NCBI GenBank assembly: GCA_023284085.1 | Contig: JAKVHY010000004.1 | Location: 124,001-188,000 of the forward strand | From: Shewanella benthica | GTDB lineage: Bacteria > Pseudomonadota > Gammaproteobacteria > Enterobacterales > Shewanellaceae | DNA: 64,000 nucleotides | Direction of reading: 5' to 3' | Part shown: one piece after another, positions 1 through 9,377 of the stretch | Layout of the letters: each line of letters starts with the position of its first letter | Numbering within the stretch: position 1 is the stretch's first letter | The notes under the pieces: generated by a model | The model's database searches: none | What the model was told of the DNA's origin: nothing | The model's input: the letters and a program-made list of their open reading frames with translations, nothing else | Position numbers and translations under genes: made by a program

Positions 1-231
1 ATCGGGGGAAACGGATAAGGCTGCCATGTCGGCTCGCTCATCGACATTAGGCTGGCACCCTAGCAGTAATAAGCTACTGGATAAGAGCAATGTACGGCTG
101 AGCTTGATTCGATTTAATCTAATTCCACAAGGGCGAAAACCTTGCTTTAGGCTCTGCTTGGAAATATGTTTGGCAAGCTGCTTGAGAAAAGGCTGCTGAC
201 CGCGGTCCATTTTATTATGATTATTCAACAT
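1..231 (-). CDS. lipoprotein, N-terminal part (runs off left edge)
   Basis: This reading frame is open from the window edge to an ATG at 231, with another ATG at 210. A hydrophobic stretch ending in LLLLGC looks like a lipoprotein signal with the lipid-anchored Cys about 55 residues from the first ATG. That is long for a signal peptide, so the true start may be further inside. About 20 residues follow the Cys before the sequence ends, too few to name a family. RND periplasmic adaptor lipoproteins often begin this way, but this is only a guess. The gene is co-directional with the AraC-type regulator at 363-1415. Confidence 0.55.
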   Translation of the reverse strand, partial: MLNNHNKMDRGQQPFLKQLAKHISKQSLKQGFRPCGIRLNRIKLSRTLLLSSSLLLLGCQPNVDERADMAALSVSPD

Positions 232-362
232 GGGTACTCACTCTGGCATTAACAACTAGAGCCAAACTATTACACTAATGCAACACAGTGGTTATCATTT
301 TCGGCCAATATAAACGAGTGTTTATATTGGCTCGGGTTGAATTTAAAAATGGTGAGTCTTGG

Positions 363-1415
363 CTATGGCTTGCTTCTATGACGAAAAGCGGCTGGACTGG
401 TGCCATGCCAGCGATGAAAAGCACGGGAAAAATTGGTTAAGCTGGTATAACCGAGTTTATCTGAGAGCAAGGTGATCGAAAGTTCGGTATTCATCAAGTA
501 GTGATAGGCCAGCTCCCTGCGCTTTTGTTGCAGCAAGTCGCGAAAACGGGTCCCCTCCTCCTTCAACTTGCGCCTCAAGGTTCGCTCGCTAATATTATAA
601 ACTTGCGCTACCTTCTGCGCCGTAGGCTCTCCAGACACCAACATGGCATGAATCGCCTGGCTGGCTTTCTCCTGCCACTTAAGGGCTTGCATCTTCTCTA
701 AGTAATCCCTCACCTTAATCTCATTTTGAGCCGCGAGTTTTGGATTGCCCATGACAGTGGATTGCTCCAACATACTTCTGTCCATCCACAAACAGTTCTC
801 TTGCTTATCGAAAGAGATAGGACAGGAAAAACAACTTTGCCACGGACGCAAATTTTTAGGTTCGGCTCGCATCAGCTCGACACTCAATACAAACTTTTCA
901 TGGCCTAAAATAAGCTCACCGTGATGCATCAAGGTAGCAAAAAATGCATCTATCGACATAGGGCTAATATCAACCCCGGGTAATGGGCTAATAGTGAATC
1001 CCAGGCGATCAGGGGTTCTCTGCAACTTGATGCTGGCTGAGTTACTCACCAGGGCTGAATAATTTGGCAGGGCTTCGAATGCTTGTGCAAGTGTTGCCGA
1101 GGTCATCATCAGTAAGCCAAGGGAGCGAAAATGCATGGGATAAGCATACTGGCCCACGGTCAGGCCGAATGCCTCTGACTCAGTTGCCTGCTCGGCCAGA
1201 TGCCAGAGCCGAGTCATGCGTTCGATGGCGATTCTGGAGTCGGGGGCAGATTCGACTTCATCGAGACATAAGCCCGCATTGTCGAATACACGGTAAGCAT
1301 CGACACCGGATGCACTCAAGGCCCTGGATATTGCGATGGCCCAGGCTGAAATCGTACTATATTTCAATTTATCAGGCATATGAGCCGTTATAGGCTTAGT
1401 CGATATTGAGGGCAT
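363..1415 (-). CDS. AraC-family transcriptional regulator
   Basis: A 350-residue DNA-binding regulator. Residues of about 40-220 match the arabinose-binding-like N-terminal domain found in OruR/ArgR-type regulators (pattern QYAYPMHFRSLGLLMMTSATL). The last 100 residues form the double helix-turn-helix of AraC proteins, with NISERTLRRKLKEEG and the signature LSDKLGYTSLTNFSRAFHRWHGTSPAAFR. The effector cannot be read from the sequence. It may control the adjacent lipoprotein gene, which lies about 130 bp downstream on the same strand. It is less likely to control the formate dehydrogenase operon, which is divergent but starts 745 bp away. Confidence 0.9.
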   Translation of the reverse strand: MPSISTKPITAHMPDKLKYSTISAWAIAISRALSASGVDAYRVFDNAGLCLDEVESAPDSRIAIERMTRLWHLAEQATESEAFGLTVGQYAYPMHFRSLGLLMMTSATLAQAFEALPNYSALVSNSASIKLQRTPDRLGFTISPLPGVDISPMSIDAFFATLMHHGELILGHEKFVLSVELMRAEPKNLRPWQSCFSCPISFDKQENCLWMDRSMLEQSTVMGNPKLAAQNEIKVRDYLEKMQALKWQEKASQAIHAMLVSGEPTAQKVAQVYNISERTLRRKLKEEGTRFRDLLQQKRRELAYHYLMNTELSITLLSDKLGYTSLTNFSRAFHRWHGTSPAAFRHRSKP

Positions 1416-2160
1416 TTAAGTCACATCGGATCTTATAAGTTACCCTTAGTAATATCACAAGCCTTGCTTAAAGATCATGCCACTTTTCACAAACCTCATC
1501 ATCAAATTCAAAACTCCCATTCTGCCATTTAAGCAGTATTACTCAATCATGGTTTTTTTAGCCCTAGTTTACGCTTATTCACCTAGGTCATTTTGTCTCT
1601 CCAGATATAACGCTAACAATGAATTGTCAGTTATTACTCGAACGGCCACGGATTTCTACTTCCACTCTCAAGGTAAATCATAAGAAACCAACGTAATCAC
1701 ATGATAATTAATCAATTAAAAATAAGTAAACCTTTAAAGAAATCTAACAGCTTATCGCTCGGTCAAACATTGACCCTCACAATGATGAGACATACTGACG
1801 CACACCATTGAGACATTTTGTCAAACCCTGCCAAGCGGCAAAGCGCGAGCGTTAAAAACTAAAATAGATCAAAATAGAGCGATAAAATAGGCGATAAAAC
1901 CAAAAAGATGCAACGAATACAGCACGAGAAACTATTAGCTTAATTATGAGATATCACGCATAACAGACCTGTTGTCATTATAGGTAATTTTAAAGATAAT
2001 TTTAAAAGAGAAAACTTTAGGATATCACTGCATCAACCAAGCCTGATGAATTCGCTTGATAGTGGAGCATAACCCTAGAGCATACCGCGTGAGGCTGAGC
2101 AATTTCAAAAGTGATTTTGATGTATTGCTTATAACCCTTATAAAACAATGAGAGGCTAGT
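1416..2160. other. intergenic region upstream of fdnG
   Basis: A 745-bp AT-rich stretch between divergent genes. A short open frame at 1477-1683 has no recognisable protein features, and I do not call it. Just before fdnG, at about 2117-2147, there is a possible promoter: TTGATG, a spacer of about 16 bases, then TATAAA. It would leave a leader of only about 10 bases, so I do not list it separately. I found no exact FNR (TTGAT-N4-ATCAA) site, although anaerobic control would be expected. Confidence 0.5.
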
Positions 2161-5100
2161 ATGGACAGACGACAGTTTTTTAAACTGTGTGGCTGCGGAG
2201 CGACAACATCGGCCATATCGGCGCTGGGCTTGATGCCCGGAACCGCGATGGCTGCGCCCCGTGAGTATAAGTTGCTAAAAGCAAAAGAGACCCGCAATAA
2301 CTGCTGTTATTGCTCTGTGGGTTGTGGCTTATTGATGTACAGCCACGGCAGTAACGGTAAAAATGCGGAAAAGGCTATCTTCCACATCGAAGGCGATGCG
2401 GATCATCCGGTTAACCGCGGCTCCCTTTGCCCTAAAGGTGCCGGCTTGGTGGACTATGTTAATAGTCCAAACCGTAATCACTTCCCTGAAGTACGTGAGC
2501 CTGGCACCAATGAGTGGCAGCGTATCAGCTGGAATGAGGCATTCGGTCGCATTGCTCGTCTGATGAAAGATGACCGTGACGCTAACTTCATCGAGAAGAA
2601 TAGCGATGGAAATACGGTAAACCGTTGGTTGACCACAGGGATGATGACCTCATCGGCTCAACCGAACGAAGGCGCCTTTATTACCCATAAATTTGCCCGT
2701 TCTCTTGGCCTGGTTGCCATAGATACTATTGCGCGTAACTGACACTCCCCAACGGTAGCAAGTCTTGCTCCAACATTTGGGCGCGGTGCCATGACCAACC
2801 ACTGGATCGATATCAAGAACTCCAATGTCGTGGTGATTATGGGTGGTAATGCCGCCGAAGCACATCCTGTCGGTTTCGGCTGGGTGACGGAAGCCATGGA
2901 ACACAATGGTGCTAAGTTGGTCGTTGTTGACCCTCGTTTTACCCGCAGTGCAGCACTGGCAGATTGTTATGCGCCATTGCGCAGCGGTACGGATATCGCA
3001 TTTTTACTCGGCCTGAGCCGGTACCTTATCGACACCAAGCAAGTGAACTATGACTATGTGAAGGCCTATACCAATGCCAGCTATATAGTGCGTGACGATT
3101 TCGAATTTAATGAAGGTTTATTTAGCGGTTTCGATGAGAAGAGTCGTACCTATGACAAAGAAACCTGGTACTACGAACTCGATGATCAAGGCTATGCCAA
3201 GATTGATGAAAGCCTGAATCACCCTCGCTGTGTGTGGAACTTACTGAAACAGCATGTGGAACGCTACGATTTTGAAACCGTTAGTAATATCACAGGTACT
3301 CCGGTTGAGGATTATGAAAAGGTTTGTGCCCTTATCGGCAGCACGTATACCCATGATAAAGCGGCGACCTTCATGTACGCCTTAGGTTGGACTCACCACA
3401 CTAAGGGCACGCAGAACATCCGCTCTATGGCCATGGTTCAGCTACTGCTGGGCAATATTGGCGTATTAGGTGGCGGTGTTAACGCATTACGTGGCCACTC
3501 GAACGTGCAAGGTGCTACAGATATGGGGCTGCTGTGTCAGGCTCTACCTGGTTACCTTAAGCTGCCGAGTGACAAGGATACGAGTCTACAGACTTATCTC
3601 GATCACCATACGCCGAAAGCATTGCGCCCGGGGCAGACTAACTATTGGTCGAACTATCCTAAGTTTTTCATCTCACAGATGAAAAGTTTCTGGGGCGAGA
3701 ACGCCACGGCAGAAAACAGTTTCGGTTACGACTGGTTACCTAAATGGGATAAGCAGTACGACTTTACCAAGCACATAGACATGATGTACCACGGTGAGGT
3801 TAATGGCTACTTTATTCAAGGGGTTAACGCAATTAACTCCATGCCTAACCGCAACAAGACATTAGCGGCATTTAGCAAGCTGAAGTTCATGGTAGTCATG
3901 GATCCGTTAGCGACTGAAACCTCAGTGTTCTGGCAAAACAACAGCGAATTTAACGATGTCGATCCAAGCCAGATCCAGACTCAGGTATTCCGTCTTCCCA
4001 CCACGTTATTCGCCGAAGAGGAAGGCTGTATCGTCAACTCGGGTCGCTGGATGCAGTGGCACTGGAAAGGCGCTAACGCACCGGGAGAATCTAAGCCTGA
4101 TGCGGAGATCTTGTCCGGCATCCTGATGAAGCTTAGAGAACTTTATAAAGAGGAAGGCGGGGTATTGCCCGAGCCTATACAAGCGGTTAATTGGAACTAC
4201 CACAACCCTCATTTCCCACATGGGTCAGAGGTGGCTAAGGAGCTTAACGGTATCGATCTTAAAACCGGTAAGCAGCTGGATAGTTTCAGTCAGCTTAAAG
4301 ATGATGGCAGCACCGCCTGTGGTTGCTGGATCTACTCAGGTTCCTGGACCGAAGAAGGCAACATGATGGCTCGCCGAGATAACTCGGATCCATCCGGTAA
4401 AGGTATCACACCGGGTTGGGCATTCTCATGGCCTGCTAACCGTCGTGTGCTCTACAACCGTGCCTCTTGTGATGTTAACGGCAAACCTTGGGATCCCAAG
4501 CGCACCATAGTTGAGTGGAAGCATGGAAAATGGCATGGCATAGATCAGGGCGACTTCAATATGAAGCTGACACCACAAGAATCGGCCCATCCCTTTATCA
4601 TGCAACCCGAAGGTGTGGGACGTTTCTTTGCCCTTGACCATCTGGCGGAAGGACCTTTTCCTGAGCATTACGAGCCAATGGAATCGCCTATCGGCACCAA
4701 CCCGCTGCATCCGAAAGTGATCAGCAACCCTGCGGTACGTATGCTCGACGGCGTGGCGGAAACCTTGGGGTCACATAAGGAATTCCCTTATGTATGTACC
4801 ACCTACTGTGTCACTGAGCACTTCAACTTCTGGACTACACATTGTCGCCTGGCTGCTATCTCTATGCCCGAGACCTTTGTTGAGATCGATGAAGTGTTGG
4901 CGGCAGCTAAGGGGATCAACAACGGTGACTGGATCCAGGTTAGCTCCAAGCGCGGCAGCTTGAAAATCAAGGCATTGGTGACTAAGCGTCTGCAACCGCT
5001 CAAGGTTAATGGACAACTAGTACACACAGTTGGCTTGCCACGTCACGGCGGCTATAACGCCCTGACTCGTAAAAACTCCAGCTGCAACATTTTGACCACG

Positions 5101-5178
5101 GAAGTGGGTGATGCAAATACTCAGGTGCCTGAATTTAAGGCATTCCTGGTCAATATTGCTAAGGCGGAGGAGATCTAA
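2161..5178 (+). CDS. fdnG: formate dehydrogenase, selenocysteine-containing catalytic subunit
   Basis: Catalytic subunit of a periplasm-facing formate dehydrogenase (FdnG/FdoG type), oxidising formate to CO2 with a molybdenum bis-MGD cofactor. The gene has 1006 codons including stop if the in-frame TGA at 2740-2742 is read as selenocysteine (Sec194). The flanking residues RN-Sec-HSPTVASLAPTFGRGAMTNHW are the family active site. A Tat signal (DRRQFFK) starts the protein. C48, C51, C55 and C90 bind the N-terminal 4Fe-4S cluster. The start has a GAGAGG ribosome site. A SECIS hairpin follows the TGA directly, and the Sec synthesis genes are downstream. An automatic caller would split the gene at 2742; it is not a pseudogene. 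Confidence 0.97.
2740..2779 (+). promoter_or_regulatory. SECIS element and UGA recoding site of fdnG
   Basis: The UGA (2740-2742) is followed by a hairpin at 2754-2771. GG pairs with CC and AGCA pairs with UGCU, with an unpaired U on the 5' side and a short loop AGUCU containing the GU that SelB recognises in enterobacterial SECIS elements. Distance and shape match the E. coli fdnG/fdhF elements, so SelB should recruit Sec-tRNA here. Confidence 0.88.
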
Positions 5179-5180
5179 TT

Positions 5181-6101
5181 ATGTCTGCTCAAGATATTAT
5201 TTTAAGCTCAGGCACCTCTAAGCTGGCCCCAGCTGCACAGGTAAGAAAGAAGCTTAGCAAGGTGGCCAAGCTATTCGATGCCACCAAGTGCAATGGCTGT
5301 AAGGCCTGTCAGGTGTCCTGCTCCGAGTGGAACGATCTGCGGGCGCCAATCGGTGAGTTTACCGGTAGCTACCAAAACCCGGCGGATCTCTCCTCCGAGT
5401 GTTGGACGCTGATGAAGTTCAACGAAGTCATAGACGAGAAGGACAAGCTACGCTGGCAGTTCACCCATACGGCCTGTATGCATTGTGACGACCCAGCCTG
5501 TTTGACAGCTTGCTCGACCAAGGACGCCATCGTCCAGCATGCCAACGGCATAGTGGATTTTGACTCCGACAAGTGTATCGGTTGTGGTTATTGCGTAACA
5601 GCCTGTCCATTTGATGTACCTAAGCTAGATTCGGTGGATCAGAAAGCCTACAAATGCACCATGTGTTCAGACAGGCTGCAAGTTGGTCTGGAGCCGTCAT
5701 GTGTGAAGTCATGTACCACAGGGGCACTCAAGTTTGGTACCCGTGAAGACATGTTGTTTATCGCAGACTTGCGTATCAAACAGCTTCGCGAGAAGGGCTT
5801 TACCAAGGCCGGCTTGTACAACCCTCAAGGGGTTGGCGGTACGGGCATGATGATGATCCTGCACGACATCGATGATCCACAAAGCTATGGGTTGCCAGGG
5901 GATCCCAAGACCAGCCTGCCGATCAAGCTTTGGCAAGACGTGGTCAAGCCTCTGGGAGCGGTGGGGATTATCGCTACCGTGGCGGTGGCTTGCCTACACC
6001 GCATCACAGTGGGCCGCAATATTGTCGATGAAAGTGTCGATGAGACTGATGAGCCGGCCGAGTTAGATCACACCCAAGCAAGCAAATCAGATAAGGAGTA
6101 A
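5181..6101 (+). CDS. fdnH: formate dehydrogenase iron-sulfur subunit
   Basis: Electron-transfer subunit of 306 residues that carries electrons from FdnG to the membrane cytochrome b. Four 4Fe-4S motifs are visible: CNGCKACQVSC, CMHCDDPACLTAC, CIGCGYCVTAC and CTMCSDRLQ...CVKSC. A single C-terminal membrane helix (LGAVGIIATVAVACLHR, about residues 254-270) anchors it in the inner membrane, as in E. coli FdnH. Two bases separate it from the fdnG stop, so the genes are co-translated. The protein has no signal peptide of its own; in the family the subunit is exported together with the Tat-targeted catalytic subunit. Confidence 0.96.
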   Translation: MSAQDIILSSGTSKLAPAAQVRKKLSKVAKLFDATKCNGCKACQVSCSEWNDLRAPIGEFTGSYQNPADLSSECWTLMKFNEVIDEKDKLRWQFTHTACMHCDDPACLTACSTKDAIVQHANGIVDFDSDKCIGCGYCVTACPFDVPKLDSVDQKAYKCTMCSDRLQVGLEPSCVKSCTTGALKFGTREDMLFIADLRIKQLREKGFTKAGLYNPQGVGGTGMMMILHDIDDPQSYGLPGDPKTSLPIKLWQDVVKPLGAVGIIATVAVACLHRITVGRNIVDESVDETDEPAELDHTQASKSDKE

Positions 6102-6106
6102 CTCTG

Positions 6107-6751
6107 ATGCATAAGCAGAATATGATTTTGCGCCATAAATTGTTCGATCGGCTCTGCCACTGGTTTATCGTGGCAGTGGGTTTGGTGACCTTTCTCACCG
6201 GCTTCGCTTTCTTCTTCCCCTCCTTCCAATGGTTGGGATCGATCGCGGGTACGCCACAGATGGCGCGCTTCGTTCATCCCATCGCCGGCTTGATGATGTG
6301 TCTGCCGCTGATGTTGATGCTAGCGCGCTACTACCACCATAACAAATGGGAAAAGAACGATCTGAAATGGATGCTGGCCATCAAGGATGTGATGTTTGAG
6401 AACGAGGACAAGATCCCCGCGATCGGCCATTACAATCCGGGGCAAAAGGTGTTATTCCGCACGTTCGTGGTGACCAGTGTGGTATTAACGATCACAGGGA
6501 TCATGATGTGGCAGCCCTATTTTGCCCCTTACTTTGCCTCCTCCGCTATCGAGTGGGCCATTCTGTTGCACGCCGTTTGCGCGCTGATCATGTTTATCTT
6601 CGTGATAGTGCATTTCTGGATGGCGACCTGGGTGGAAGAATCGGTTGAAGGCATGTTGTATGGCGCTGTATCCAGAGGCTGGTGCAAGAAGCACCACCCC
6701 AACATGCTAAAGGATCCTGAACTAAAGACTATTAAGCAGGAAAAACACTAA
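6107..6751 (+). CDS. fdnI: formate dehydrogenase cytochrome b556 subunit
   Basis: Membrane subunit of 214 residues that passes electrons from FdnH to quinone through two b haems. Four hydrophobic segments are visible. Histidines at 18, 57, 155 and 169 fall at the positions I recall as haem ligands in E. coli FdnI. Five bases separate it from fdnH and two from fdhE. Together with fdnG and fdnH it forms a complete quinone-reducing formate dehydrogenase. Confidence 0.95.
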   Translation: MHKQNMILRHKLFDRLCHWFIVAVGLVTFLTGFAFFFPSFQWLGSIAGTPQMARFVHPIAGLMMCLPLMLMLARYYHHNKWEKNDLKWMLAIKDVMFENEDKIPAIGHYNPGQKVLFRTFVVTSVVLTITGIMMWQPYFAPYFASSAIEWAILLHAVCALIMFIFVIVHFWMATWVEESVEGMLYGAVSRGWCKKHHPNMLKDPELKTIKQEKH

Positions 6752-6753
6752 TT

Positions 6754-7683
6754 ATGAGCACAGCAATACTCGACGCTGAAAAAATCCCGGCACAGAAACT
6801 GGAGATCAAGACCCTGATCCCTGCAGATCCGAAACTGGTCTACCAACTGCGAGCAGCAAGGTTAGCCGAGCTGGCTGAAGAGTCGGGCTTACCTGACTAC
6901 TTTCGCTTGCTAAACCTTCTCGTTCGCGCACAGGAAAAGCTTGCCAAGCAGGCTGGTTTGCTAGAGGAAAACTGCTTTGGCCCCAAGCCTGAGTTTGACC
7001 TTGAGCAAAACCAGCCTATGGCTCAGGGGCATTTTGAGTGGGGAAACTATTGGCAGTCGGTATTGCTGGAGCTTATCAGTGATCTCTTGCCAAAATTGTC
7101 TTCGAAGAATGGAGCCGATCTTACCGAGGTGCTAAAGGAGTTAGCCGGTACTGAACCACAAACACTGCAGCAATATGCGCAAGCCATGTTACTCGGTCAG
7201 TTTGCTGATGTTCCGGCGAAATACACCTTGTTTATTTGGGCCGCACTATCGGTCTACTGGTCCCACTGGGCAACAGATATTGCTAGCGCCTTAGCAAAAA
7301 AGGGAGAAGGCCATAGGACCTTGTGCCCGGTTTGTGGCAGTCACCCGGTGGCGAGTGTGATCAAGGCAGAGCCTCGCTCTGGTTTACGCTATCTGCATTG
7401 CAGCTTATGTGAAAGCCAATGGCATCAGATCCGCGCCCAGTGCACTAGCTGCGGCGAAGATAAAGGGGTTTTCCTTTGGGGCGAAACAGAAACTAAGGCT
7501 GCCATACGAGTCGAAAGCTGTGACACCTGTAAGGGGTATACCAAGATGTTGTTTACCAACATCAACCCCAAGCTGGAGGTCGCAGTCGATGACCTGGCAA
7601 CACTCTTGATGGATCAACACTTGGTAGAGCAAGGCTATTTAGCCACCACGGTTAATCCGCTTTTGCTCGCCCACGAGCAGTAA
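6754..7683 (+). CDS. fdhE: formate dehydrogenase accessory protein FdhE
   Basis: Cytoplasmic accessory protein of 309 residues needed for active respiratory formate dehydrogenases. The C-terminal third holds four CxxC metal sites (CPVCGSHP, CSLCESQW, CTSCGEDK, CDTCKGYT), as expected for this rubredoxin-like family. It is the fourth gene of the fdn operon and ends in front of a strong terminator hairpin, which separates it from selA. Confidence 0.95.
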   Translation: MSTAILDAEKIPAQKLEIKTLIPADPKLVYQLRAARLAELAEESGLPDYFRLLNLLVRAQEKLAKQAGLLEENCFGPKPEFDLEQNQPMAQGHFEWGNYWQSVLLELISDLLPKLSSKNGADLTEVLKELAGTEPQTLQQYAQAMLLGQFADVPAKYTLFIWAALSVYWSHWATDIASALAKKGEGHRTLCPVCGSHPVASVIKAEPRSGLRYLHCSLCESQWHQIRAQCTSCGEDKGVFLWGETETKAAIRVESCDTCKGYTKMLFTNINPKLEVAVDDLATLLMDQHLVEQGYLATTVNPLLLAHEQ

Positions 7684-7692
7684 AGTAAGTCC

Positions 7693-7745
7693 CGTCAGGG
7701 CAACTGACTCAAGCTCTATGAGGCACTTGCCCTGACGTTTATTTC
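7693..7745 (+). terminator. rho-independent terminator after fdhE
   Basis: Perfect 11-bp arms CGTCAGGGCAA (7693-7703) and TTGCCCTGACG (7727-7737), followed by TTTATTTCT. It ends the fdnGHI-fdhE transcript; read-through into selAB remains possible. Confidence 0.85.
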
Positions 7746-7792
7746 TCTACTTTCAGTAAACCACTGAACTTAACCTTAAGCACATTAACCAG

Positions 7793-9217
7793 ATGACCCA
7801 AGCAATCAAGATGACCGCAGCTCTTTACCGTTCACTGCCAGCCATGGACAGTCTGTTGATGAATAAAGCTGTGATAACACTCAGGCAGGAATATGGCGAC
7901 ACTTGGGTAAAATCTCAATTGAGTCGGCTTATCAATCAAGCAAGATCCCACATTACCGAGCGGGAAATTATGCCCGAATATTGCGCGACACCCGAGTCGC
8001 TGATTAAAACATTAGCTCAGAAGTTGTCAGATGCGCAGCGCCATAGCCTGCAACCAGTCTGGAACTTAACCGGCACTATCTTACATACTAACCTAGGCCG
8101 CTCTCAGTTATCAGAAAGTGCAATATCGGCAGTGACTAAGGTGATGCGCTACCCGACTCCCCTCGAGTTTGAATTAGAGGCAGGCAAGCGTGGCCATAGG
8201 GATCAAGCCATAGGAAAAATATTAAACCAGTTAACGGGCTCCCAAAGCTGTTGCCTGGTTAACAATAATGCCGCAGCCGTGCTCTTGATGCTGTCGAGCA
8301 TCGCGGCGGGCAAAGAAGTTATCGTCTCCCGCGGTGAGCTGGTCGAGATTGGCGGCGCCTTTCGTATCCCGGATATCATGCGTCAGGCCGGCTGCACCTT
8401 AGTCGAAGTGGGCAGCACCAATCGTACCCACTTGCGAGACTACGAGACGGCTATCACCGAGAATACCGCCGCCATCATGAAAGTTCATACCAGTAACTAT
8501 CATATTAAAGGCTTCACCTCAGCGGTAGACGAAAAAGACTTAGCCAACCTTTGCCAACAACATCAAATCGCTTTAATTTCAGATCTCGGTAGCGGTGCCC
8601 TCACCGACTTGACTAAATTTGGCTTAGGCGACGAGCCCACACCACAACAGATGTTAACCGACGGAGTCAATCTGATCAGTTTTTCAGGTGACAAATTGCT
8701 AGGAGGCCCACAAGCCGGGCTTATCGTCGGCGATAAAAACCTTATCGATTTACTCCAGAATCACCCACTCAAACGCGCGCTACGCTGTGACAAGATGACC
8801 TTGGCCGCACTCGAAGCCACGCTTTTGCTATATCGCAATCCCCAAAAGCTGAATGATGAATTGCCCATGCTGCGCAAGATGTCTCGTCCGCTATACGAGC
8901 TAGAACAGTTGGGCCAATTACTCATGGTTGAGCTGCCGGAGTGCTTCGCCCCTCATTTCAACCTAGCTATCGTCCCGAGTCAGACACAGGTTGGCAGTGG
9001 CTCTCAGCCCGATACCTTGCTCGAGTCATTAGCGCTCACTTTCACAGCCACTGCGAACAGCCAATACCCAGTCCATCAACTGCAGCAGAAATTTAAGCAG
9101 AGCCTACGTCCTATCATAGGTCGAATCAGTAACAATCAATATTGGTTGGACCTTCGCGGCGCAGAGCAAGAAGTGCGTTTGATCAATGCACTCAGAGAGG
9201 TGGGGCTGAAATTATGA
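7793..9217 (+). CDS. selA: L-seryl-tRNA(Sec) selenium transferase
   Basis: PLP enzyme that converts seryl-tRNA(Sec) to selenocysteinyl-tRNA(Sec) with selenophosphate. Its 474 residues are close to the family's usual length. The PLP-binding lysine is K301 in SFSGDKLLGGPQAG, and the N-terminal segment NLTGTILHTNLGRS is typical. The first ATG has little ribosome-site sequence in front; a second ATG at 7811 is possible. The stop overlaps an ATG at 9214 as ATGA, which is where selB would normally begin, but here a short leader ORF starts there instead. Confidence 0.95.
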   Translation: MTQAIKMTAALYRSLPAMDSLLMNKAVITLRQEYGDTWVKSQLSRLINQARSHITEREIMPEYCATPESLIKTLAQKLSDAQRHSLQPVWNLTGTILHTNLGRSQLSESAISAVTKVMRYPTPLEFELEAGKRGHRDQAIGKILNQLTGSQSCCLVNNNAAAVLLMLSSIAAGKEVIVSRGELVEIGGAFRIPDIMRQAGCTLVEVGSTNRTHLRDYETAITENTAAIMKVHTSNYHIKGFTSAVDEKDLANLCQQHQIALISDLGSGALTDLTKFGLGDEPTPQQMLTDGVNLISFSGDKLLGGPQAGLIVGDKNLIDLLQNHPLKRALRCDKMTLAALEATLLLYRNPQKLNDELPMLRKMSRPLYELEQLGQLLMVELPECFAPHFNLAIVPSQTQVGSGSQPDTLLESLALTFTATANSQYPVHQLQQKFKQSLRPIIGRISNNQYWLDLRGAEQEVRLINALREVGLKL

Positions 9218-9294
9218 TCATTGTTACTGCCGGCCATGTGGACCATGGAGTCTTCCCTAGCCAGATATTGATGATAAATGGAGAATTCCAATGA
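9214..9294 (+). CDS. selB-like leader mini-ORF 1 (26 aa)
   Basis: Starts at the ATGA that overlaps the selA stop and encodes [12 protein letters not shown] followed by [14 protein letters not shown], ending in TGA. The first 12 residues are the N-terminus of SelB, including the start of its G1 loop. The frame then leaves the selB sequence and stops, overlapping the ATG of the next copy (ATGA at 9291). A GGAGAA ribosome site lies 7-8 bases before that next start. I infer a duplicated selB start that may be translated; it could also be neutral debris. Confidence 0.5.
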   Translation: MIIVTAGHVDHGVFPSQILMINGEFQ

Positions 9295-9377
9295 TCATAG
9301 TCACAGCCGATGATGTGAATAGTGTGGACCATGGAGTCTCCCTTAGCCAGATATTGATACAAGGGGAATTCCAATGA
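9291..9377 (+). CDS. selB-like leader mini-ORF 2 (28 aa)
   Basis: Second degenerate copy of the selB start. It encodes [28 protein letters not shown] and ends in TGA overlapping the true selB ATG at 9374 (ATGA). Compared with mini-ORF 1 the early codons differ mainly at third positions (ATT/ATA, GTT/GTC, ACT/ACA), and the length differences are whole codons (+3 and -1). That pattern suggests selection for translation. GGGGAA serves as a ribosome site for selB. Confidence 0.5.
   Translation: MIIVTADDVNSVDHGVSLSQILIQGEFQ

Noticed and set aside
1477..1683. 68-residue open frame upstream of fdnG
   Set aside because: No ribosome site, no recognisable protein features and a position inside an AT-rich control region.
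2161..2742. A short gene ending in TGA, followed by a separate 795-residue gene
   Set aside because: The TGA is the selenocysteine codon of one fdnG gene, supported by the family active-site residues and the SECIS hairpin.
9214..9377. An N-terminal extension of SelB by reading UGA in the mini-ORFs as Sec
   Set aside because: The three starts are in different frames (offsets of 77 and 83 bases), so read-through cannot join them to selB.
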